From contig CM041465.1 of NCBI GenBank assembly GCA_023213395.1, forward strand, positions 155,379,741 through 155,443,740: a DNA stretch of 64,000 nucleotides, in the 5' to 3' direction. Positions 22,301 to 32,759 of this stretch are shown here, one piece after another. Positions within the stretch are counted from its first letter, which is position 1, and each line of letters starts with the position of its first letter. The notes below the pieces were generated by a model that was given only the letters and a program-made list of their open reading frames with translations, made no database searches and was not told the origin of the DNA. This DNA is from Cycas panzhihuaensis (lineage: Eukaryota; Cycadophyta). The position numbers and the translations under genes are program-made.

Positions 22301-23010
22301 ATAAAAATAGATACTAAGAAAATAATTATTTCATAAAAAGTCTAACATATAAATAAGAGTAGTAAATACAGTAGATAAATAACCAAGGGTGAAAAAAAGA
22401 CTTTTTCTATCAAGTCTAATAGCCAATGAAGAGGAGGATAGTCTGTACATTAATTTAGTTTACTTTACTCATATATGATATATAGGAAAGAACGGTTTAA
22501 AGAGTTAGATAATAGTAATAAATATAAAATCATATTTGGTGATAATATTATTCAAGGTATAACAAGTAAAGGAAATGTAGCCATCTAAATATATTTCAGA
22601 GAGACTAAGTATATTAATGATATACTTCATATTCCTACAGTTAAGAAAAACTCATTATTAGTTAGATAAATAATGGAATAAAAGTACAAAGTTATCTTTG
22701 ATAATAGTAAATTCAACATTAAGGATGAGTTCAAGAATAAGATAATAATTGCTAAAGGTCAAATAACTAATGACTAGTTATTTAAGTTAGTTATACCCCC
22801 ACCTAACTACTATACTTTCAAGGTATCAATTAATGTAGATCATAAAACTTGGTATAAAATATTTGGTTATATAAACTATAACAATTTTATATTAATGAAA
22901 ATAATAGAAATAGTAGTTGGTTTACCTAACATTAAATATGGTAAAGAAGTATATAAGGGTTGTGTATTAGGTAAACAATAAAAGGAAGGATTCCCTAATG
23001 ATATTTATAG
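22301..23010 (+). pseudogene. E1 protease and GAG-pre-integrase remnant
   Basis: Follows the Gln-rich gag tail. Visible blocks are KYKIIFGDN, IYFRETKYINDILHIPTVKKNSL (the usual VLYVPxLxxNLLSV region) and YKGCVLGKQ, a form of the CxxCxxGK end of the GAG-pre-integrase domain. The protease active-site Asp could not be located, and stops are frequent. E2 58260-58800 is the counterpart. Confidence 0.7.
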
Positions 23011-23590
23011 AGAGAATGTACCTCTTTAACTAGTGTATATAGATTTATGTGGATCAATATATGTACCTTCACTTAGTAGAGCCAAGTACTTTATAACTTT
23101 TATTGATAACTTTATAAGAATAACTTAAGTTTATTTTCTCAAATTCTAGTTAAATGTTTTAATGTTTTATTATTTTTAAAATGAAAATTAGAAGGTAAAG
23201 TGGATACAAAATATTAATCCTTATATTAGATATTAGGGAAGAATTCATTTTAAATAAATTTTAGGACTATTATAGATATAATAAGATAAGGAAGCAACTT
23301 ATTAATCTCTATACCCTTTAATAAAATGGGGTAGTAAAAAGAAAAAATAGGACCATTGTTGAGATGGCTAGGAATATACTTAAGGATAAGCATCTTGACA
23401 ATGAATATTAGATAGAAGTTATATATACAACTATTTACCCATTAAGTAAATATATAACTAAGGTAATAAGATGGATCACACCTAAGGAGGCTTAAACAAA
23501 TCACAACTCAAGCATCAAACACTTAAGAGTTTTTGGGGTACATAGCATATACACATACCCTAAAATAGAAAAGGGTAAAGTTGAATGATA
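23011..23590 (+). pseudogene. E1 integrase (decayed)
   Basis: Begins around LVYIDLCGSI (family: LVHSDLCGP), with KYFITFIDNFIRIT carrying a catalytic-region Asp (family: FIDDFSR). NGVVKRKNRTIVEMARNIL matches the block with the third catalytic residue, but Lys stands where GVAER normally has Glu. The frame needs several shifts and stops. Same domain in E2 is cut by K. Confidence 0.75.
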
Positions 23591-24830
23591 AAATCACTAA
23601 GTATACATTTATATGATATAGCAATATATTAAGTTCTATAAATTATATAGCCATAAGAGCAAAATAATCATCATGAATAGGGATGTTATCTTCAATAAAT
23701 ATGAGTTATATAAACAAAAAGCTATTGAGAAAGATAAAGGTAAAACCATTATAATAGACGTGGATTCTAACTCATGCAGTACAAATGTACCTAATATAAG
23801 TGAAGAAAGTCTATCCACTTCAAATCAAAGGGTTCTAAAATGGGTGCATAGGGGTCATAACCCTTAAAATATTTTAGATACAAATTTTAAGAGAAGAATA
23901 GCAATATCTCAAAGGATAAATTTTGCATTAATGACTTAAGTCATGGAATCAAATGAGCCTCAAAATTTTAAAGAGGTAAATAACTAAGTTGAAAGGAAAG
24001 ATATAATAAAAGAAGAATATAATGCCTTAGTAAAGAATGACGCTTAGAAGTTAGTTGATTTTCTACCAAGGAAAAATACCATTGAGATAAAATAGGCCTA
24101 TAAGACCAAGTGCAAGATAGATTGTTTTATTGATAAATACAATACATAATTAGTTATAAAGGACTATGCTCAAATTAAAGGCATAAACTAAAATAAAACT
24201 TTTGTACCAATTGTAAAGTTGGAAATGGTTATATTAATCATGGCCTTAACTAGATAATAGGGCTGGATAGTCCATTAGATGGATTTAAAGAGTTCATTCT
24301 TAAATGGATATATTAATAAAGAGATATATGCCCAACAACCTAAGAGTTTTAAAGTGAAGGGAAAGGAAGACAATGTTTGTAAACTTAAAAGACCCTTGGA
24401 TGAACTCAAGTAAGCACCTAGAGCATGGTACTCTAGGATTGATAAGTGCTTTAAGGATAAAGGCTTCTTAAGGAGCTAATCAGATCCTAACTTATATATA
24501 AAGTTAAAAGAAATTTTAATATTAATTGTGGGCATATATATAAATGACCTAGTACATACTAGGAATTGTGATTACTTATCCCAAAAATTTAAAAAAGATA
24601 TGTGTAAAGAGTTTAAAATAATAGATTTAGGACTTATATATTATTTTTTAGGTATTGAAGTGTGGCAAGATAAAAAAGGGATATTTGTGTTACAAAAGAA
24701 ATATACATTGGATATGTTACATACATTTAACTTGGATAGTTATAAGACACTTGTAATACCAATAAAAGCTAAATTAAAATTATCTATGTTTGAGGATTCT
24801 GAATCAATTGATGCTACACTTTATAGTTAG
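23591..24830 (+). pseudogene. E1 linker and reverse transcriptase (decayed)
   Basis: A linker (23673-23867) contains NRDVIFNKYELYK, the copia post-integrase block (family: SRDVVFDE). The reverse transcriptase then shows YKTKCKIDCFIDKY, VHQMDLKSSFLNGYINKEIY, CKLKRPLDELK, and 24528-24830 reads GIYINDLVHT, IIDLGLIYYFLGIEV and YTLDMLHTFNLD. At the catalytic site the family sequence YVDDLI has become YINDLV, a D-to-N change (GAT to AAT) that would inactivate the enzyme even without the stops. Confidence 0.85.
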
Positions 24831-25470
24831 TTGATTAGGAGCCTTATTTAGTTGACTTCAACTTAACTAGACATTATGTACATAGTTAGTATGATTTCTA
24901 GGTTTATGCATGAGTTTAAGGTAAAGGTAAACATAAAAAAATATTCTTAAGTATCTCAAAGGAACTATTACGTATGGTCTACATTACAAGTCATTAGGGG
25001 ATTACAGGTTGATTGCTTATACAGACTCAGATTAGGTAGGTTGTATAGATGACATGAAATCTACTTCATGTTATGCATTTAGTTTAGGTTCAATAACAGT
25101 AGTACAGAGTTTAAAGAAGTATGCAATAATATCCCTATCTACTAGAGAAGTATAATATAAAGTAGCTATAGTAGAATCTTGTGAGATAGTTTATCTCTAG
25201 AGATTATTTTAAGATTTACAAGATGAATGGATTGGTCCTACATAACTATCTTATGATAATTAAAGTATAATTCAGATGACTAAGAATTTAGTGTTTCATG
25301 TAATGATAAAGTACATAGAAACATAACATCACTTCATCAGAGAGCTAGTACAATAGGGAGAATTAGAGTTGGTCTATTATATTACAGAGGATCAAGTGAC
25401 AAATATTTTCATAAAGGTATTTAACAAAATAAAATTCATCAAATTCTTATATAAGCATGGAGTCTTGATA
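24831..25470 (+). pseudogene. E1 RNase H (heavily decayed)
   Basis: Position and fragments identify it: LDIMYIVSMISRFMHE (family: PDIxYAVSLLSRFM), a DSD remnant near 25028, and near 25300-25410 pieces of the KHIExxHHFIREL and DQVxDIFTK blocks (QVTNIFIK). Stops in most lines. Confidence 0.7.
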
Positions 25471-25482
25471 AATGGGTATTAT

Positions 25483-25492
25483 GGGGGAGAAA
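25483..25492 (+). promoter_or_regulatory. E1 polypurine tract
   Basis: GGGGGAGAAA directly before the 3' LTR. Confidence 0.8.
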
Positions 25493-25533
25493 TATTAAAA
25501 TAATGCCCACATTGGGGTGATAAACTATATCTT
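25493..25533 (+). repeat. E1 3' LTR, left piece
   Basis: TATTAAAATAATGCCCACAT matches the 5' LTR start with TG changed to TA. Cut by element F; continues at 29470. Confidence 0.85.
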
Positions 25534-25871
25534 TGATATTAACAATAATATGTATTATTTTATTAAAGGTGTGTATAAGTTACCTTAAGACTTCACAAGC
25601 TATTAATAGTTGTCAATAGCCTCCAATAGTTTTCAAGTATATATTTTAAATTACTATTTTAAATTTCAAAAGTGTTGGTAGATGGTGGGTTCCATCCCAA
25701 CCTTCCAACAATAAATAAATGGCATTTTGCCCAAAGGTATTTATCAACACTGCCATTATACTAAAATTTTATTATAATGGATACCTAATATTGATATTTA
25801 TATTCTTTATGTTATGTTCTTTTGCAAATATAGATTAAGTCATGTTTCGCTCTTTTCCTTTATTTACTTCA
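25534..25871 (+). repeat. F 5' LTR
   Basis: Starts TGATATTAACAATAATATG and ends TTTACTTCA. Collinear with 29148-29469, including GCCCAAAGGTATTTATCAACA and AAAATTTTATTATAATGGAT. Compared with the 3' LTR it has a short extra stretch near 25645-25665. Confidence 0.9.
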
Positions 25872-25873
25872 TT

Positions 25874-25885
25874 TGGTATCAAAGC
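25874..25885 (+). promoter_or_regulatory. F primer-binding site
   Basis: TGGTATCAAAGC, one mismatch from the tRNA-iMet site, two bases after the LTR. Confidence 0.85.
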
Positions 25886-27483
25886 TTCTTAGGTTGGCTA
25901 TATTTAGCATCAAAGCAAAGATTTATTGATTTTGAAGCAAAGATTTATTAAAAATAGCTCACGACAAGTATTATATTAAATTTTTGTTTACTTTTATAAA
26001 GTTTATTAATAGCTTTTTGTATTATTTTATTAAATGTTTGATTATTTTAATTTATATGTTTAATATAATATGTATTTTCTCGTATCTATGTAGCAATATT
26101 AGCACAATCAACCTAGCATTTATTTAAAGCCATTACATTTAGGTTTCATTTAATATTTTTACAAGTTTTAATAGTTTTCTTATTATTTTTTGAGGTTTTT
26201 TTGTAAATCTAGATTTCTATAGGCTGATACACTCTCCATGGTCATCAAAACTATATCAAATGACCATTTGTTTAAAATCTCTCTAAGTTAGCTCTACATT
26301 AGATTCAACGATTTTAAATTTCACTACCTCTTAGTAGAGATATTGCTTCTGGAAGCTCACCCTCTCTAACTGCCTACTGAAACCCTAATGCACTATTTTA
26401 AAATCATTAGTTTATGCTTTGATTTCTCTCTAATCCTTTTGGATCAGGGTTGCAAGTCCACTAGTGACCATATAAAGATATTTTGTGAGTTGTTTTACCC
26501 TTTATTTAGATTATACAAACTCTAATAAATTATTTGACCTATAAACCTTCCATTGCTTTGTTTTAACTCTCTGATTATCAAAATCTAGTGAATCTTGAGG
26601 TTTGTCTCTATGTTGGTTATCTCTTGCCTCCCCTAAAATTTTATCTCAATCTCAATTATGTGCAAAGAGAATAAGCTCTCTATTCATTTTTATGGGTGTA
26701 TGGATGTTCGAATTTTATTTACATTTTATTATTATTATTATTTATTTCTTCTAAAGTTTTATAATGTTTAGCTAAATTTAATTTAATTTTATAATTTTTA
26801 AGTTACAACCCTATTTAGCCCCCAGTCATGGTCATTTGGCCCCTCATACAACCTTATTTTTATTTAAAAGGGGTCTAGATTTTAAATTTTTTAGTTTATT
26901 TTTGATAAATTTGATTTTTAAGGGGTTTAATTATTTTTTATAATATTTGGGATCCACTAGCCCCCTTAACTAGTTAGCAGGTAGTTTTTTGTGCCTTTTA
27001 GGTGACTAAGAGCTCCATTATAAGGGACTTAACCCCACCTCCCTCCCCAAATTCTATTTTTTCACCATAAGAATGTGTCCTTACTATTTTGCTTATAGCT
27101 TTTGATCTAGGAGTCTATTTTTCAAATAACTAGATCTATTGGAAAGATGGTTCACTAATCTACATACTAAAGTTATTTTCATTTTGATTTAAAGTTGTTT
27201 TATAGGAGTTTAAGACTACTAAAGTTAGCCCCCTTTAGATTGACCTAAGTTTGAGCTCTTTTTAGTATTTTTGAGCTATTTAACAATTCTATTCAAATAT
27301 ATATATTTTTTATAGAGATACTAATCTTATTTTGGCTAATTTCACTTGTTTTTTTTAGGCTTACATATGATTTTTTGTAAAATATTATGAAATTTTACCT
27401 CTTAAAGGAGAAGACAATAGTTGGATGTCTTTTGATATACAAAGAGCCTTGTAAACCCTATATCATTTTATTTTAAAGTTTTT

Positions 27484-28015
27484 ATTTTACTTTAATTCAT
27501 TTTTAGCTCATTCATTTTATTTTAAAGCTCAAAGCTAGCTTATTTTTATTCATTTAAAGGTTATTTTTTGTTTTATTATTTCATCATATTTTAAAGTTGA
27601 TTTAAGGTTATACAAAGGCTCATCTAGGGTGTATTTATTGCATCTTAGAAGCCCATTTATATTTTAGTCCATTTTTCAACTAATTCATCTTTATTTTAAA
27701 GCTCATATTTAGCTCACTTAGATCATTTAAGGATTATCTTACTTTATTATTAAAGTTTATTTTCAAAGTTTAATTAAGATTCCTTATTACACTTAAAGGG
27801 CTCATATAAAGTGTATTTAGTGCATTTTAAAAGCTTATTTATATATTAGATCATTTTTAGCTTATTTATTTTATCTTGAAGCTTATATTGGGCTCTCTTT
27901 GGCTCATTTAAAGGTCACTTATACTTCATTATTAAAATATATTTTAAAGTTTAATTAAGGTTTCGTTGTTTTACTTAAAAGTTCACATAGACTGCACCTT
28001 ATTGCATTCTTAAAG
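27484..28015 (+). repeat. About 180-bp tandem repeat, three imperfect copies, in F leader
   Basis: Units begin near 27484, 27654 and 27837. Each runs from a TTTAGCT(C/T)ATT block through TTTAAAGCTCA or AAGCTTATA, GGCTCATTTAAAGG-like, TATTTTAAAGTTTAATTAAG-like and ends in a TTATTGCAT block followed by AAGG or AAGC. The rest of the leader (25886-28400) is AT-rich with no coding frame. Confidence 0.7.
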
Positions 28016-28094
28016 GGCTCATTCAAAGGCTATTTCATCTTGCTTTCATTTCATATTATTTTTAAGTTCATTTATATCATCTTGAAAGCTTATT

Positions 28095-28290
28095 GGTTTT
28101 ATATTTATTTTATTTAAAAAGGTTTATTTATCTTATATTTATTTTATTTAAATAGGTTCATTTCATTTTATTGTCAAAGTTACTTTATCCATTAAGAAGG
28201 AATCTTATTAGAATCAATTTGAAATCTTATTTGTTTCATATTTATTTCATTTAGAAAGAGGTTTATTTCATTTAATTTTAAAAGTTATTT
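28095..28290 (+). repeat. About 36-bp tandem repeat in F leader
   Basis: Copies of a TATATTTATTTTATTTAAA-type unit followed by AGGTTTATTTAT start near 28098 and 28134, with a third related copy near 28239. Confidence 0.6.
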
Positions 28291-28402
28291 TTATTTAATG
28301 TTAAAAGGGAATCTTATTTATTAATAAGACTACATATAAAATTTATTTTCATATATAAACATGTATTTTATTTAGATTATATATTAAAGATTTTTTTTCA
28401 TA

Positions 28403-29147
28403 ATGACAATAAATCTTGATGATATGCTTATATCTACATTTGATAGAACTAATTTTTCACTTTGGAATAAATTAATGGAATCATTTGTTATTACTAAAAA
28501 TCTTTAGAATTTTGTAAAAGATGGTTATAATGACTTAGGTGATAATACTACCTTAGAAGAGGAATAAATCTTTAAAGAAAATGTGAAGAAAGACAAGGAA
28601 GCATTAGCGTTAATATTTTGTGCATTAGATGGCCACATATTCTTAAGCATAAGTGAAATAACTACATCAAAGAATGAATGTGACACTTTAGAATTGATTC
28701 ATAGGGGAGTCACAACTATTGAATTAAGGGAAAATAGATATATTGATGATATGTTATCTTTGGGACATATGTTAAAATAGGATCACAATGTTGTATTTGA
28801 TAATGTTATGTATACCATTAACCTAATGACTCTAACAAAGTAGATAATCACTACAATATAAAAGTTGAGAAATACAAAGATCCTAATGAAGCTGAATCCT
28901 TTAGATCTACTTGTTCAAATCAAGTCAATTTTGTCCTACTAAGACAAGGTTGGGAACTACATGAGCCTCACACTCTTGAAGAGGCCTACGTTATAATGGA
29001 ATTAATATTGGATGGTGATATGGAATTGGTTTATTACAAAGCAAAGGAATAAGTAGTAGATCTCTTCCCTAAGATCTTTCTAAAGTTCAAGTTTTATAAA
29101 TTTAAAGAGAAGCTTGGCATTACACATAATGAACATTATGGGGAGAA
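28403..29147 (+). pseudogene. F gag-like remnant with conserved tail
   Basis: Opens with LDDMLISTFDRTNFSLWNKL, a copia Gag start with the conserved Trp, then KEALALIFCALDGHIFLSIS and TTSKNECDTLELIHRGV, the counterpart of AWDxLxxxYxG. A shift near 28840 leads to a part reading VEKYKDPNEAESFRSTCSNQ and EPHTLEEAYVIMELI, unlike normal copia Gag. It ends VVDLFPKIFLKFKFYKFKEK before the polypurine tract (ATGGGGAGAA). The central Trp of the Gag block is replaced by Cys. No zinc knuckle or pol. Confidence 0.7.
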
Positions 29148-29469
29148 TGTTAGGAATAATATTCATTATTTTATTAAAGGTGTGCATAAGTTACCTTGGG
29201 ACTTCATAAGCTATCAATAACTACCAACAACCTCTAATAGTCATCAGGTATGTATTTTAAATTTCAAAAGTAGTGGTGGATGATGGGTTCCCTCCTAACC
29301 TCCCAACCATAAATAAGTGATATTTTGCCCAAAGGTATTTATCAACATCTCTATTATGCTAAAATTTTATTATAATGGATACATAATATTGATCTTTATG
29401 TTCTTTATATTACATTCGTTTGTAAATATGGATTAAGTCATGTTTCACTCTATTCCCCTATTTACTTCA
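29148..29469 (+). repeat. F 3' LTR
   Basis: Starts TGTTAGGAATAATATTC directly after the polypurine tract and ends TTTACTTCA. Confidence 0.9.
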
Positions 29470-29674
29470 TTCAAGGTAACTCACTTGTTAGGAATTTTTC
29501 AATACCAAGTGATAGTAAACCTTAAGAGGTGTGTTAAACCCTCTCAATCTAGCCTATATATGCATATGGTCTAAAGACCCTAATATTCTTCAACATTACC
29601 CCCCTCATAGAACTATTTTGTTCTTTCTTACTCTTGTCTTCTCTTATATAAATTTTTCTTCTAGATACCCATCA
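29470..29674 (+). repeat. E1 3' LTR, right piece
   Basis: Resumes the E1 LTR at AAGGTAACTCACTTG and ends ACCCATCA; the target duplication AAATG follows at 29675-29679. Confidence 0.9.
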
Positions 29675-29679
29675 AAATG

Positions 29680-30347
29680 ATTATTCCAAATTTGTTCTTC
29701 CAAATGGTAAACACGGTCTCCATGTTGAGGATATCCCAAGTAAGTATAAAGGTCTTAGGAATATCTCATTATCACCTAAAATCATAATATTTTAAGCTAA
29801 GCCTAATTACAAAAAGGGCTAGGTAAAATAGCTAATCTATTACTACAAACTCTTATCCACCAAGAACTAAATTCTAGGGTTGGGAGGAAAGGGTGGATTA
29901 CATAACATAACTTAGACCCAGTGCAAGAGGCCTGAGTTGAATAAGGGAATCAACAACTTCCTCCTAGGACATTGTACATATGCATAGATATGAAAGTGAG
30001 AACTTAAGATAAATCAATTAAGTGTAACTATGTGTTCAAAGAAAAGAGAAAAATAAGTACCTATCTCTAACTAAGATAATCATAATATAAATAAATGATA
30101 TATAGTAAAAAAAAGTTCTTGAAAATGCGAAGAGTCGCTATGATATAAATGCCTAATAGACTAATGCAACCTTGTAAACCTAATCTTTTATTCTAGCCCC
30201 CTAAAGATACCAACCTATCTTATCCCACCCAAGTAAATATCATTACTTACATCAACTTGATTTAATAGAACCAAGAAGGTTTATGAGGAGAAAAGGCAAA
30301 AAGGAATTATGCCATGGGATGAACCCACTCATAAGTAAGTTAGTGGG
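29680..30347. other. Unassigned DNA between E1 and H
   Basis: AT-rich, no open frame of note and no resemblance to the surrounding elements. Together with 11322-12025 and 38463-39847 it would be the older host sequence into which E1 and H inserted. Confidence 0.45.
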
Positions 30348-30352
30348 GACTT

Positions 30353-30682
30353 TATTAGAATATTAAAATATTAGAGATATATTGTTGATGTATATTTATC
30401 TATAAGATATTTAAATAAGGTGCGCCCCATACCAAAGATAAAATATTACCATATAAAGATAGCAGTAGTACATGAGATGATCATATTATATAGTATATAG
30501 TATAGTTATTATGTAGTGTATAATATTCTTAAAAAAATAAATGAAGGTATTCTATGATACCATTTATGATCCTAATATTCCTGTGTTATTTCTACTCTAT
30601 TATTTTCTCATTGATTCATATTTTTTATTTTATTTTCATTGCATTTCTATCATGGTATTAATATAATTTTCCATTTTTAATA
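30353..30682 (+). repeat. H 5' LTR
   Basis: Starts TATTAGAATATT (TG decayed to TA; the 3' LTR has TGTTGGAATATT). Shared blocks include GAAGGTATTCTATGATACCAT (3' copy GAAGGTATCCCATGATACCAT) and ATTTATGATCCTAATATT. A CATGGTATTAATAT stretch inside the end resembles a primer site, but homology continues in the 3' LTR to 38457, so the LTR is taken to end at 30682. Confidence 0.8.
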
Positions 30683-30700
30683 TACTATCAATGTTAAAAT
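30683..30700 (+). promoter_or_regulatory. H primer-binding site (degenerate)
   Basis: TACTATCAATG just after the LTR, a decayed form of TGGTATCAGAG. Confidence 0.45.
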
Positions 30701-31004
30701 AAGGAAAAAAAAAATGTTAATTAAAATCTATTGTAGGTTTGCTACATTACTCAGCTAAAAAGTCTAATTTTTAAACTATTTAAATCATTAGAATCTTGAC
30801 TCAGAATACTTTAATTTAAACTATGATTTGAGGTATTTTTATGCCATCTTTATATAGAAATTTGATTTTAAAGTTGATGTAATTTTTTAGAACCATGGAA
30901 AAAAATTAAGAAATAAATTTATATTAGATGACATATTGGATATGTTGAACTAATGTGCTTATTTATAATTATATATGATTGAATTTTGTATTTGATTTTT
31001 ATTA

Positions 31005-32113
31005 GTAAAATAGAATTTTCTTGTTTACTTCTTTTGGTTCCCAAATATAACAAAAAAATCACTTTATATGGTTAAGAAGATTAAAACCTATCTTGGAAGT
31101 TAAGAAATTATAGGAAACTACTACTAAAGGATACAAAACGCCAAAACTAATTTATCTTGAAGTAGAATTAACACCTAATAAAAAATAGGAATTGTTCAAA
31201 CTTTTAGAAAAAGATGTTGAAGCACTCAGTTTTATCTTTTCTACTTTTGAAAGAAATATATATTTACAACTATATCATGTTGTTACTACAAAAGAAGCAT
31301 GGAGTATGTTAAAGTTTATTTATGCTCTAGAAATCAAGCTAGTTGAAAAGCTAGTGATTGTTTAAGACAAGACCAAATATGGAAAGGTTGATATCCTATT
31401 TATTTATCATAGAAGACCAAAGCCTCAATAGAATATTATAGGTGACACTCAAACAAAAGAAGAAGTCCAAGAATAAAAAGATTAAAAAATATATATGTTA
31501 AGAAAAAGAGATTATTAATAAAGTTATTGATGAACCTATTGCTATTAAATACTCTATTAAATCCACTACTATTGAGATTACTACTCTTGAGAATGTTGAA
31601 TGTGAAGCTATTACTTATGAAGTTATTATTAAAGAATCAAGTGAAGATTTCAATTGTTCAAATGATAAGAATAATTTATAAGTTGAAGAAATCAAAGAAC
31701 TTGAGATTGAGTCTAATCTAGGAGATTATCATATGATCTAGAGAGATTAAGATAAAGCAGAGAAAAAAAAATAGATATCCATGAAATAGCTTACTTGATA
31801 GAGATACTTAAAGATCTATATCAAGCAATTTACCTAATTACACCTATAGAGATTCAATATATTGAACTAAAGATTTAGTATGATTTTGAGATTACTATAT
31901 AATAGATGAATACTCTAGTATTACTAGACAAAATGAAGTATATCAATATCAACCATCATCAATATAGTAAAGAATTAAAATGACAAGGACAAGCTAAAGA
32001 TCCATATCCAATTGAAAACAAAGTATTAGATATCATCTTCAAAAATTTTCCAAGAATTAAGTATTTAAAATTTAAATGAATATTGATGTACCAAAATATA
32101 CATTAATAAGGAG
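31005..32113 (+). pseudogene. H gag-like remnant with acidic extension and conserved tail
   Basis: Copia-type Gag start near 31040-31100 (KKNHFIWLRRLK, then an L-stop-ETTTKGY block), then LEKDVEALSFIFSTFERNIY, VVTTKEAWSMLKFIYA and a Lys-rich segment. A Glu-rich extension follows (ITTLENVECEAITYEV; KELEIESNLGDYHMI). The short open frame at 31527-31721 is out of frame with this. The end reads VLDIIFKNFPRIKYLKFK and a stop, close to the G tail. Many stops; no zinc knuckle or pol. Confidence 0.65.
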
Positions 32114-32157
32114 TGTTGGAATATTTAAATATTAGAGATATATTACTAATGCATATT
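32114..32157 (+). repeat. H 3' LTR, left piece
   Basis: TGTTGGAATATTTAAATATT and onward, matching the 5' LTR start, then cut by I. The last five bases, ATATT, are the left target duplication of I. Confidence 0.85.
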
Positions 32158-32528
32158 TAGGGCATTTCTTCTCACCAATACTCTTGAGATAGCAGAGAAT
32201 TTGACAATCGCAGCAGCATCTTCTTATCCAACAGAGCAAACAAGCTAACCAAGAGTTTCACAGGAACACGAGAGCTCTAAATGATCACCAAAAGATAGAA
32301 AGTATCGTAGCACAATCTTTATAAAAATGTTCTATCAATATAACCATCATTTACAATTTATGACCATTATATAGATAAAATAGGGTCTTATACATGTAAT
32401 CCTATCATGGCCTAAACAAATTTTACATTCTATTGGCTAAGACCCATGCATACTATTCGCTCGCTAGACAACACATGCACAAAGTTCCATAGTGGTTTAC
32501 ATAACTTAGTCAGATAAGTTATGTAACA
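32158..32528 (-). repeat. I 3' LTR
   Basis: 371 nt; on the minus strand it starts TGTTACATAACTTATCTGAC and ends GAAATGCCCTA. Both LTRs end in TA rather than CA on this side. Confidence 0.9.
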
Positions 32529-32541
32529 AGTCCTCTCCCCT
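32529..32541 (-). promoter_or_regulatory. I polypurine tract
   Basis: The minus strand reads AGGGGAGAGGACT directly before the 3' LTR start TGTTACATAAC. Confidence 0.85.
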
Positions 32542-32660
32542 AAGATGTCGAGTCCTCGAGGCATGTGAAATGCGGGTGCTTTTTAACAAACTCATTAGAC
32601 TCTCAAGTTGCTTCGTCGGAGGTGCAACCTGTCCACTGTATCAAATATTCTGACATAGAC
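32541..32660 (-). pseudogene. I: chromodomain remnant at integrase C-terminus
   Basis: The minus strand reads SEYLIQWTGCTSDEAT, then a stop where the family has Trp (ATWE), then ESNEFVKKHPHF. This is the end of a chromovirus chromodomain (YLVKWxGxxxxEATWE). Confidence 0.8.
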
Positions 32661-32759
32661 TGATTCTGAAGACGCCGTTATCTGGTAGATAGGATACATT
32701 CTGGAGGTACGAACAAGGTTTACTCTTCATCTAAAATTGGAAGTGTTGTTTGGGGAGTA

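Larger units (their letters stand above)
25534..29469 (+). mobile_element. Element F: gag-only LTR retrotransposon inside E1 3' LTR
   Basis: 3.94 kb: 338-nt 5' LTR, primer site, 2.5-kb leader with tandem repeats, gag remnant, polypurine tract, 322-nt 3' LTR. No pol domain. It splits the E1 3' LTR; the two flanks rejoin collinearly with the E1 5' LTR. The expected 5-bp target duplication is not clear (ATCTT before, TTCAA after). Confidence 0.85.
12031..29674 (+). mobile_element. Element E1: full-length Ty1/copia element split by three insertions
   Basis: The 5' LTR starts at 12031 and the 3' LTR ends at 29674, flanked by an exact 5-bp duplication AAATG (12026-12030 and 29675-29679). Removing G (13556-17310), D2 (18533-21609) and F (25534-29469) leaves about 6.9 kb in normal copia order: LTR, primer site, leader of about 2.2 kb, gag, protease, integrase, reverse transcriptase, RNase H, polypurine tract, LTR. 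All frames are broken by stops. E2 (54755 onward) is a second copy. Confidence 0.9.

Noticed and set aside
22000-22302. 100-codon minus-strand frame and 108-codon plus frame (21935-22261)
   Set aside because: Both lie over the CAAGG repeat of E1 gag; the true gag frame is a third one, broken by stops. The same holds for 57781-58182 in E2.
30651-30664. CATGGTATTAATAT as the H primer site and LTR end
   Set aside because: Homology with the 3' LTR continues about 30 bases further, and the longer boundary gives a 4-of-5 target duplication (GACTT/GAGTT).
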